Positions 32,882-40,857 of a stretch of 64,000 nt of DNA are shown one piece after another (the first letter of the stretch is position 1; the number at the start of each line of letters is the position of its first letter). Under the pieces are notes generated by a model, which did no database searches, was not told the origin of the DNA, and saw nothing but the letters and a program-made list of their open reading frames with translations. This stretch comes from Nocardiopsis coralli (lineage in GTDB: Bacteria > Actinomycetota > Actinomycetes > Streptosporangiales > Streptosporangiaceae), in the NCBI RefSeq assembly GCF_014892575.1, contig NZ_JADBGI010000004.1, positions 250,282-314,281 on the forward strand, given 5' to 3'. The position numbers and the translations under genes are program-made.

Positions 32882-34582
32882 ATGCACAAACGCAGGAAAA
32901 CGCTGGCGCTGGCCGCGGCCGCGACGTCGGCCGTGCTGGTCGCGAGCGGCTGCTCCGGTGAGGGCGGCGACGACAGCGGGCCCGCCGAGGTCACCTGGGT
33001 GATCAACAGCCTCCCGGGCGCCTGGCAGAGCATCAGCCTGGCCGGCGGCAGTGTCTACAACGTCCAGATGCTGTCCGGGACCATCCCCTTCACGGGTCAG
33101 TGGAACCCCGAGGGCGAGTACGAGTTCAACATGGACGTGCTCGCCGAGGAACCCGAACTCCTCAACGACGACCCCGACGAGGGACCGTTCGAATGGCAGT
33201 TCACCTTCAACGAGGACGCCGTGTGGAGCGACGGCACCCCGATGAGCGGTGAGGACCTGCGCGTCACCTGGATGATGGCGGCCACCCCGGGCGAGGAGCA
33301 CTGCAACGGGTGCGACAGCCGAGGGGGCATGAGCGAGGACAAGATCGAGGAGATCGAGACCGACGGCCAGACCGCCACCGTCCGGCTGAAGGAGGGCCTC
33401 GCCGACCCCGAGTGGGAGAGCACCTTCGACGCCCACAGCACCTCCGGCGGTTTCCTGCCCGCGCACCTGGCCGAGGAGAACGGCTGGGACATCGACGACC
33501 CGGACGAGCTCGGCGAGTACTACGAGTGGCTGCACTCCACCATGCCCGAGTGGTCCGGCGGCCCCTTCCAGATCGTGGAGGGCGACCTCGAGAACGAGGT
33601 CATCAAGGAGCCCAACCCCGAGTGGTGGGGTGACGAGCCCGGCCTGGACCGCATCACGATGCAGTTCAACGACGACGAGGGCACCTTCTACAACGCCTTC
33701 GTCAACGGCGAGATCGACGGCGGCAGCCCGGCCGACTACAACGAGGACGTCTTCACCCAGTTGGAGGACGTCGACAACGCCGTCACCGACATCGGCGAGG
33801 GCGAGACCTGGGAGCACATCGACTTCAACATGGGGGTCGAGGAGTTCGACGACGTCGAACTGCGCCGGGCGATCTTCACCGCGATCGACCGCGACGACAT
33901 CGCCAACCGCAACTTCGGCGCCGGTTACCCCGAGTACGAGCTGAAGAACAACCACATGTTCGCCAGTGACAACGAGTACTTCGTCGACCACTACGAGGGC
34001 GAGACCCAGGGCACCGGCGACATCGAGGAGGCCCAGAACATCCTCGAGGAGGCCGGGTACGAGCTCGAGGGCGACCAGCTCACCCTCGACGGCGAGGACA
34101 TCGGCCCGTTCCGCCTGCGCAGCACCGACACCGACGTGCGCAACACGTCGGTCCAGCTGATCCAGAACCAGCTCGCCGAGATCGGCATCACCGCCAACAT
34201 CGAGATGACCGACGACCTCGGCGCCATGACCTCCGAGGCCGACTACGACATCATCCAGTACGGCTGGTCCGGCTCCCCCTGGTTCGCCACCAACCCCGAG
34301 CAGTACTGGCACTCCGGCAGCGGCAGCAACTACGGCAACTACGAGAACGAAGAGGTCGACGAGCTGACCGAGGAGGTCACCAACGCCACCGACCTCGACG
34401 ACGCCGCCGACCTGGCCAACCAGGCCATGGAGGTCCTCGTCCCGGACGCCTACGTGATGCCGATCATGGCGGAGCCGAACTACTTCTTCGCCAACGACCG
34501 GCTGGAGAACGTGCACGACAACCTGAACTCCAGCTACCGCGCCACGTACAACATCGGTGAGTGGACCCTGGCCGGCCAGTAG
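32882..34582 (+). CDS. Peptide/opine-type ABC transporter substrate-binding lipoprotein (family 5)
   Basis: This 566-residue lipoprotein has a basic signal peptide (HKRRKTLALAAAATSAVLVAS) and lipobox GC at about residue 21. A large three-domain family 5 fold follows, with EWQFTFNEDAVWSDGTPMSGEDL (the family signature region), LRRAIFTAIDRDDIAN and a C-terminal ATYNIGEWTL. It is extremely acidic. A CNGC pair (EHCNGCDSRGG) near 140 may form a disulfide. It binds oligopeptides, nickel chelates or other small solutes. It is the first gene of a four-gene importer operon. Confidence 0.9.
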   Translation: MHKRRKTLALAAAATSAVLVASGCSGEGGDDSGPAEVTWVINSLPGAWQSISLAGGSVYNVQMLSGTIPFTGQWNPEGEYEFNMDVLAEEPELLNDDPDEGPFEWQFTFNEDAVWSDGTPMSGEDLRVTWMMAATPGEEHCNGCDSRGGMSEDKIEEIETDGQTATVRLKEGLADPEWESTFDAHSTSGGFLPAHLAEENGWDIDDPDELGEYYEWLHSTMPEWSGGPFQIVEGDLENEVIKEPNPEWWGDEPGLDRITMQFNDDEGTFYNAFVNGEIDGGSPADYNEDVFTQLEDVDNAVTDIGEGETWEHIDFNMGVEEFDDVELRRAIFTAIDRDDIANRNFGAGYPEYELKNNHMFASDNEYFVDHYEGETQGTGDIEEAQNILEEAGYELEGDQLTLDGEDIGPFRLRSTDTDVRNTSVQLIQNQLAEIGITANIEMTDDLGAMTSEADYDIIQYGWSGSPWFATNPEQYWHSGSGSNYGNYENEEVDELTEEVTNATDLDDAADLANQAMEVLVPDAYVMPIMAEPNYFFANDRLENVHDNLNSSYRATYNIGEWTLAGQ

Positions 34583-34671
34583 GCCCCCGGTCCGCAGGTT
34601 CCACACGGCCCGGCCCAGGAACACCCCCGCCTGGGCCGGGCCGGTCCTCGTCACCCCGAAGGATCACACCC

Positions 34672-35682
34672 ATGCTCGTTTACACGGTGCGGCGGATCCT
34701 GGGCGCGATACCCGTCCTCGTCCTCGCATCCCTTCTCACGTTCGTGATGATCGACGTCTCCGGAGACCCCCTCGCCGAGCTGCGGATGCAGACCCCGGCC
34801 CCGACGGAGGAGGTCATCCAGCAGGAGAGCGAACGTCTCTACCTCGACCGGTCGATGCCTGAGCGCTACTGGCTCTGGATCACCGGCGTCGGCGGCAACG
34901 GCGACATCGGACTGCTGCAGGGGGAGTTCGGACCCTCGACCCAGGGCCAGCAGTACGAGATCGGCCCCGCCATCGCCGAACGGCTCTGGACCACCCTGCG
35001 CCTGGTCGGCATCGCGATGATGCTCGCGCTGGGCCTGGCGATCATCGCCGGCTGCGTCAGCGCCATGCGGCAGTACTCCAAGCTCGACTACACCCTGACC
35101 TTCATCGGCTTCCTCTGCCTGGCCATGCCGACCTTCTGGCTCGCCGGCATCGTCCAGGCCTCCGGCGTGGAGCTCAACCAGCTCGTCGGCGGACAGGTCT
35201 TCAACACCATCGGCGACGGGCGCTACAACGCCGAGGGCCAACCACTCTGGGACCAGTTCGCCAACGCGTTCGCCCACATGGCCCTGCCGACCCTCGTGCT
35301 CATGCTGACCAGCTTCGCCCAATGGAGCCGGTACCAGCGCACGTCGATGCTGGAGGTCCTCAACAGCGACTACGTGCGGCTGGCCCGGGCCAAGGGGCTG
35401 CGCAACAAGACGGTGATCCGCCGCCACGCGCTGCGGACGGCGCTGATCCCGCTGACCACGGTATTCGCGCTCGGTGTCGCCGGCATCATCGATGGCGCGA
35501 TCCTCACCGAGACGGTCTTCCAGTGGCGCGGTCTCGGCGACTTCTTCATCACCGCCGTGGAGAACAACGACTCCTACGCGCTGATGGGATGGCTGCTGCT
35601 GAGCGGCGTCCTGGTCATCCTGGCCAACCTCATCGCCGACCTCCTGTACGGCGTGCTCGACCCGAGGATCCGCTATGAGTGA
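34672..35682 (+). CDS. Peptide-type ABC transporter permease, DppB-like
   Basis: This 336-residue permease opens with the family-typical YTVRRILGAIPVLVLASLLTFVMI and a periplasmic segment of ~80 residues. The permease core follows, with the coupling motif NSDYVRLARAKGLRNKTVIRRHALRTALIPL. GAILTETVFQWRGLGDFF is the hallmark near the last helices. ATG after GAAGGA, 89 bases behind the binding-protein gene. It overlaps the next permease by eight bases. It forms the channel with the DppC-like partner. Confidence 0.92.
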   Translation: MLVYTVRRILGAIPVLVLASLLTFVMIDVSGDPLAELRMQTPAPTEEVIQQESERLYLDRSMPERYWLWITGVGGNGDIGLLQGEFGPSTQGQQYEIGPAIAERLWTTLRLVGIAMMLALGLAIIAGCVSAMRQYSKLDYTLTFIGFLCLAMPTFWLAGIVQASGVELNQLVGGQVFNTIGDGRYNAEGQPLWDQFANAFAHMALPTLVLMLTSFAQWSRYQRTSMLEVLNSDYVRLARAKGLRNKTVIRRHALRTALIPLTTVFALGVAGIIDGAILTETVFQWRGLGDFFITAVENNDSYALMGWLLLSGVLVILANLIADLLYGVLDPRIRYE

Positions 35683-36592
35683 CAACGGCACGCCCATCAC
35701 CTCGCCCGGCACGGCCGCGCAGCGGTCGGCGGCCGACCGCACCCAGCTCCAGACGATCGTGATCCGGTTCGTCCGGCACCGCCCCGCGATGATCAGCCTG
35801 TTCCTGCTGGTGGTCATCGCCGGGTTCGCGTTCCTCGGACCGCTGTTCTGGAAGTGGGACCACACGGTCTCCTCGGACATCCTCAGCAACCAGCCGCCCG
35901 GTGGTGACCACCCGCTCGGCACGTCCTCGGCCGGCCACGACGTGCTCGGCCAGCTCATGCGCGGCGCCCAGCAGACCCTCAAGGTCGCGCTGACCGTCTC
36001 GCTGTCGGCCACCGCGTTCGGGTCCCTGTGGGGCGCCACCGCCGGCTACTTCGGCGGGCGGACCGACGCGATCATGATGCGGATCGTGGACGTGTTCCTC
36101 ATCGTCCCGCCGCTCGTCGCGGTCGCAGCGCTGTCGGGCAACACCAGTGGCGGCACGACCTGGGCCACGATCGCGGTCATCATCGCCCTCTTCTCGTGGG
36201 CACAGATCGCCCGTGTGGTGCGCGGCGTCGTGCTGTCCCTGAGGGAGCAGGAGTTCGTCGAGGCGGCCAAGGCCTCCGGCGCGTCCGCTCCGTGGATCAT
36301 CATCCGCCACCTGCTGCCCAACGCGGCGGGCCCGATCATCGTCGCCGCGACGCTGCTCGTGGCGATCGCGATCCTCATGGAGGCGGGGCTGTCCTTCCTC
36401 CAGTTCGGGATCCAGCTGCCCGACATCTCGCTCGGCCAGATGATCGGCGAGGCCCGCACGGCGGTCTCCACCCGGCCGTGGACCTTCTACCCGCCGGGTG
36501 TGCTGCTGGTGCTGATCTGCCTGACGATCAACTTCATCGGCGACGGCCTGCGGGACGCGCTCGATCCGAAACAGACCAGGGTGCGGCGATGA
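35675..36592 (+). CDS. Peptide-type ABC transporter permease, DppC-like
   Basis: This 305-residue permease has the N-terminal OppC-N helix (RHRPAMISLFLLVVIAGFAFLGP) and the HPLGTSSAGHDVLGQLMRG block typical of DppC/OppC. The coupling motif is EQEFVEAAKASGASAPWIIIRHLLPNAAGPI. The C-terminal RDALDPK is also typical. It starts inside the last codons of the DppB-like gene and ends overlapping the ATPase ATG (ATGA), so all subunits are translationally coupled. Confidence 0.92.
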   Translation: MSDNGTPITSPGTAAQRSAADRTQLQTIVIRFVRHRPAMISLFLLVVIAGFAFLGPLFWKWDHTVSSDILSNQPPGGDHPLGTSSAGHDVLGQLMRGAQQTLKVALTVSLSATAFGSLWGATAGYFGGRTDAIMMRIVDVFLIVPPLVAVAALSGNTSGGTTWATIAVIIALFSWAQIARVVRGVVLSLREQEFVEAAKASGASAPWIIIRHLLPNAAGPIIVAATLLVAIAILMEAGLSFLQFGIQLPDISLGQMIGEARTAVSTRPWTFYPPGVLLVLICLTINFIGDGLRDALDPKQTRVRR

Positions 36593-38790
36593 CGACAGAG
36601 AACACCATCACCACGGACACGGCGCTCGAGGTCGACGCGCTCAGTGTCACCTTCCCCTCCGACGACGGGCCCCTGCCCGCGGTCCGCGAGGTCTCCTACA
36701 CCCTGCGCCGGGGCGAGGCCCTGGGCATCGTGGGGGAGTCCGGGTCGGGCAAGTCGGTGACCTCGATGGCGGTCATGGGCCTGCTGCCCAAGAACGCGAA
36801 GGTCGAGGGCTCGGTCCGGCTCATGGGCGAGGAGATCCTCGGCCTGCCCGACAAGGCCATCAGCGAGGTGCGCGGGCAGAAGATCGCGATGATCTTCCAG
36901 GACCCGCTGACCTCCCTCAACCCCGTCTACACGATCGGGTACCAGATCGCCGAGGCGGTGCTGGCGCACAACGCCGTCGGCAAGCAGAAGGCGTGGGAAC
37001 GCTCGCGCGAGCTGCTCGAGATCGTCGGCATCCCCTCGCCGGACCAGCGGCTGCGCCAGTACCCGCACGAGCTCTCCGGCGGTATGCGCCAGCGTGTGGT
37101 GATCGCGATCGCGATGGCCAACGACCCGGACGTCATCATCGCCGACGAGCCCACCACCGCGCTGGACGTGACCGTCCAGGCGCAGGTGCTGGAGGCGCTG
37201 CAGTCCGCCCGCCGGGAGACCGGCGCGGCTCTGGTGCTCATCACCCACGACCTGGGTGTGGTCGCCGGGCAGGTCGAACGGGTCGCCGTCATGTACGGCG
37301 GGCGCATCGTGGAGTCCGGGCCGGTCGAGGAGGTCTTCTACCGGCCGCGCATGCCCTACGCGCTCGGCCTCCTCGGGTCGCTGCCCCGGTTGGACGAGGC
37401 ACGCGCCGAGCGCCTCACCCCCATCCTGGGCACACCGCCCTCGCTCGTGGCCATGCCGCAGGGGTGCACGTTCGCGCCCCGCTGCCCCATGGCCCGGGAA
37501 CAGTGCCACACCGAGGAGCCGGTGCTGCTGCGCACCCTCGACAACGGCGACCGGGTCCCCGCGCAGCCGGGGGACGCCGACGCCCACGTCGCGGCCTGCC
37601 ACTTCAGCGACGAGCTGCGCGCCGACACCCGGCCCGAGGACCTCTTCCGGGCCACGGCCGTGGACACCGAGGGCGTGGAGTCGGTCGAGGAGCTCGACGA
37701 GGCGGAGGCATCGGTCGCCGGGGCCGCCGAGGGGTTCGGGAGCGCCGGCGAGGGCCCCGAACCGGAGCCCGAGGGCGAGCCCGAGGTGCTGCTGCGCGCC
37801 GAGGACCTGGTGAAGAACTTCCCGATCCGGTCCAAGGGCCTGCTCAAGCGCAAGGTCGGCGACGTCCAGGCGGTCTCCGGGGTCTCCCTGGAACTGCGCG
37901 AACGCGAGACCCTCGCGCTGGTGGGGGAGTCGGGGTGCGGCAAGTCCACGACCGCGCGGCTGCTGCTCAACCTCGTGCGGTTGACGTCGGGCGGCGTGAG
38001 CTACATGGGCAAACCGCTGCAGGGGCTGACCGACAAGCAGATGCGGCCGCTCCGCCGCGACCTGCAGATCGTGTTCCAGGACCCGTTCGCGTCGCTGGAC
38101 CCGAGGATGACGGTGGCCGACATCATCGCCGAGCCGATGCTGATCCACCGCACCCGCAACGGGGACGCGAAGAAGCGGGTCAAGGAGCTGCTGGAACTGG
38201 TCGGGCTCAACCCCGAGCACGGGTCCCGGTACCCGCACGAGTTCTCCGGCGGTCAGCGCCAGCGCATCGGGGTGGCCCGGGCGCTCTCGCTCAACCCGAA
38301 GGTGCTGGTGCTGGACGAGCCGGTCTCGGCCCTGGACGTGTCGATCCAGGCGGGCGTGATCAACCTGCTGGAGGACCTCCAGGAGGAGCTGGGGCTGTCG
38401 TACCTGTTCGTCTCGCACGACCTGTCGGTGGTCAAGCACATCGCCGACCGGGTGGCGGTGATGTACCTCGGCAAGATCGTGGAGACCGCCACGACCGAGC
38501 AGCTGTTCGAGGCGCCCGCGCACCCGTACACGCAGGCGCTGATCTCGGCGATCCCGCTCCCGGACCCGGTCAAGGAGCGCACGCGCGAGCGCATCGTGGT
38601 GACCGGCGACGTCCCGAGCCCGGCCGACCCGCCGTCGGGGTGCCGGTTCCGGACGCGGTGCCCGAAGTTCGCGAACGAGCTGTCGGAGGCCGAGCGGAGC
38701 AAGTGCGTCGACCAGGTTCCCGAGCTGCGGGAACGCGGGTCGGGGCACCGCGACGCCTGCCACTACTCGGAGGTGGTCGAGCTCCTCTGA
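36589..38790 (+). CDS. Fused double ATP-binding protein (DppD-DppF-like) of the peptide ABC importer
   Basis: This 733-residue protein fuses two complete ABC ATPases. The first has Walker A GESGSGKS, signature LSGGMRQRVVIAIAMA, Walker B VIIADEPTTALD and the oligopeptide-type cysteine tail CTFAPRCPMAREQC. An acidic Glu/Ala-rich linker (~345-405) follows. The second has GESGCGKST, FSGGQRQRIGVARAL, VLVLDEPVSALD and the tail CRFRTRCPKFANE. In most importers these are separate DppD and DppF subunits. The four-cysteine tails suggest an iron-sulfur cluster, as proposed for Dpp/Opp ATPases. It is the last gene of the operon. Confidence 0.92.
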   Translation: MTTENTITTDTALEVDALSVTFPSDDGPLPAVREVSYTLRRGEALGIVGESGSGKSVTSMAVMGLLPKNAKVEGSVRLMGEEILGLPDKAISEVRGQKIAMIFQDPLTSLNPVYTIGYQIAEAVLAHNAVGKQKAWERSRELLEIVGIPSPDQRLRQYPHELSGGMRQRVVIAIAMANDPDVIIADEPTTALDVTVQAQVLEALQSARRETGAALVLITHDLGVVAGQVERVAVMYGGRIVESGPVEEVFYRPRMPYALGLLGSLPRLDEARAERLTPILGTPPSLVAMPQGCTFAPRCPMAREQCHTEEPVLLRTLDNGDRVPAQPGDADAHVAACHFSDELRADTRPEDLFRATAVDTEGVESVEELDEAEASVAGAAEGFGSAGEGPEPEPEGEPEVLLRAEDLVKNFPIRSKGLLKRKVGDVQAVSGVSLELRERETLALVGESGCGKSTTARLLLNLVRLTSGGVSYMGKPLQGLTDKQMRPLRRDLQIVFQDPFASLDPRMTVADIIAEPMLIHRTRNGDAKKRVKELLELVGLNPEHGSRYPHEFSGGQRQRIGVARALSLNPKVLVLDEPVSALDVSIQAGVINLLEDLQEELGLSYLFVSHDLSVVKHIADRVAVMYLGKIVETATTEQLFEAPAHPYTQALISAIPLPDPVKERTRERIVVTGDVPSPADPPSGCRFRTRCPKFANELSEAERSKCVDQVPELRERGSGHRDACHYSEVVELL

Positions 38791-38918
38791 ACAGAGGGTG
38801 ACCGGAACCGGGCGACTTCCCATTGGGTTCGATACGGGGACATACCGGCGCGCAAGCATGGCGCACGCCCGGTTCCGGGGGTACCTTCGTGGCTTCGTTG
38901 GTGACCGGTAGGAGACAC

Positions 38919-40559
38919 ATGAATCACGTTCCGTCACCGGACCGCACTCGTCGCGGCCCGTCCCGCACCGTCCGTCCCCGACGTGAGCGCACGTGGTTGG
39001 CCGCGGCGGCCGTCGCCGCCGTCCCCCTGGTGCCGCTGGCCCCGGTCGGAGCGCCCGCGGCCCACGCCGACGTGGCCCCCGGCGCCGGCTCCGAGGAGCT
39101 CGTCGAACGCATCGAGGAGGCGCTCGACGACCCCGCCCTGGAGGGCGCGACCTCCGGGGTGCTCGTCGAGGACCCCGAGACCGGCGAGGTCCTCTACGGG
39201 GACGAGACCGGCGCCCAGTTGATGCCCGCCTCCAACATGAAGATGTTCACCGCCGCCGCGGCCCTGGAGGCCCTCGGCCCCGACCACACCTTCGAGACCC
39301 GGGTGGTGGCCGAGAACGCCGACGGGGCCCCGTCCTCGGTCGAGGACCTCCACCTGGTCGGCGGCGGCGACCCCACGCTGTCCGCCGACGACATCGACAC
39401 CCTCGCGGCCGAGGTGGCCGACGCCGGTGTCGAGGTCGTCGAGGGCGACCTGCTCGCCGACGACAGCCGCTTCGACGGGGAGCGCCTGGTCGACGACTGG
39501 TGGGAGGAGGACGAACCCTTCGCCTACGGGGCGCAGATCTCCGCGCTGACCGTCGCCCACGGGGACCGCTTCGACACCGGTGTCACCGAGGTCGCCGTCG
39601 AACCCGCCGGCGAGGGCGAGGCCGTCACCGTCGACCTCGGTGCCGCCGACGGTTACGCCGAGCTCGACAACAGCGCCGAGACCGGTGCCCCCGGCAGTGA
39701 GGACACCCTGCAGATCGACCGGCCCACCGGCACGAACACCATCGAGGTCACGGGCTCCCTGCCCGCGGACGCCGGCGCGGTCGAGGAACTGCGCACCGTC
39801 GACGAGCCGGCGGGACTGGCCGGGCACCTGTTCGCCGGGGCGCTGGAGGAGCACGGTGTCGAGGTGCAGGGCGACCTCCAGTACGGGCAGCTGCCCGGCG
39901 AGTGGGACGACCCGCTCGACCTGGCCGGGCACACCTCGCCCGAGCTGGCCGAGATCCTCGTGCCGTTCATGAAGTTCAGCAACAACGCCCACGCCGAGAT
40001 GCTCGTCAAGGAGATGGGTCAGGAGGCCGCGGGCGAGGGCAGCTGGGAGACCGGGCTCGCCGAGCTCGAGTCGACCCTCGAGGGGATCGGCGTGGACACC
40101 GCGCAGCTCGAACTGAACGACGGTTCCGGGCTCTCCCGCAGCAACCTCGTCACCGCCTCGACCGTGAGCGACCTGCTGGTTCAGGCCCGCGGCGCCGAGT
40201 GGTCCGAGGACTTCCGCACGTCACTGCCGGTGGCAGGGGAGTCCGACCCGTTCGTGGGTGGGACGCTGTCCGAGCGCATGACCGACAGCGCCGCCGAAGG
40301 TGTGCTGACCGCCAAGACCGGGACGCTGTCCGGGGTGAGCGCGCTGTCCGGGTACGTGCCCGCGCCCGACGGCGGCGAGCTCGTCTTCAGCGTGGTCAAC
40401 AACGGCCACGAGGGCGCGGCCCCCACCCACGTGCAGGACGCGATCGGCATCGCGGTGGCCGAGCACCTGGGCCACGGGGCCGGATCCGGCGCGGCACCGC
40501 TGCGCGCCGGGGAGTCCTCCGGCGGTGAGGTCGAGTGCTCCTGGTCGGGCACCTGCTGA
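38919..40559 (+). CDS. dacB: D-alanyl-D-alanine carboxypeptidase/endopeptidase (PBP4, class C, peptidase S13)
   Basis: This 546-residue secreted protein has an Arg-rich N-terminus, a hydrophobic signal and probable cleavage after AHA (residue 50). The three penicillin-binding motifs are complete: S105-N-M-K108, S354-N-N and K466-T-G. The long insert between motifs 1 and 2 is typical of PBP4. It trims or hydrolyses peptidoglycan cross-links outside the membrane. ATG after TAGGAG. It is monocistronic with a perfect 20-pair terminator. The acidic composition is again notable. An Ala/Gly and Cys-containing tail (EVECSWSGTC) is unusual. Confidence 0.9.
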   Translation: MNHVPSPDRTRRGPSRTVRPRRERTWLAAAAVAAVPLVPLAPVGAPAAHADVAPGAGSEELVERIEEALDDPALEGATSGVLVEDPETGEVLYGDETGAQLMPASNMKMFTAAAALEALGPDHTFETRVVAENADGAPSSVEDLHLVGGGDPTLSADDIDTLAAEVADAGVEVVEGDLLADDSRFDGERLVDDWWEEDEPFAYGAQISALTVAHGDRFDTGVTEVAVEPAGEGEAVTVDLGAADGYAELDNSAETGAPGSEDTLQIDRPTGTNTIEVTGSLPADAGAVEELRTVDEPAGLAGHLFAGALEEHGVEVQGDLQYGQLPGEWDDPLDLAGHTSPELAEILVPFMKFSNNAHAEMLVKEMGQEAAGEGSWETGLAELESTLEGIGVDTAQLELNDGSGLSRSNLVTASTVSDLLVQARGAEWSEDFRTSLPVAGESDPFVGGTLSERMTDSAAEGVLTAKTGTLSGVSALSGYVPAPDGGELVFSVVNNGHEGAAPTHVQDAIGIAVAEHLGHGAGSGAAPLRAGESSGGEVECSWSGTC

Positions 40560-40591
40560 CCGCACGCCCGCGCTGACGCGGGACCGACACG

Positions 40592-40638
40592 GTCGGGCCC
40601 CGGTTCACCGGAAACCCTCCGGTGAACCGGGGCCCGAC
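40592..40638 (+). terminator. Strong terminator after dacB
   Basis: This is a perfect 20-pair stem (first arm starts GTCGGGCCCC at 40592, second arm ends GGGGCCCGAC at 40638) with a seven-base loop, 33 bases after the stop. The rest of the 298-base gap up to 40858 shows no gene. Confidence 0.85.
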
Positions 40639-40857
40639 GTGTGTCCGGGGCGGTGCCGGGTCGGTGATCCGAGCGGTTGTCCACAGGTGGGAAAACCCGG
40701 ATGTCGCTCCGTGGAAGAGGCTGGCAGTCTGGACATGGAGGAGACACCGACCCCTCGCGCGCCGGGCCAGGCACTGACCCGCCGGACCCCGGTCGGCCCT
40801 CCGGATCACCCCCTCCTGCGCCCCTGACCGGGGCGCGACACCACCCGGAAGGCACGT

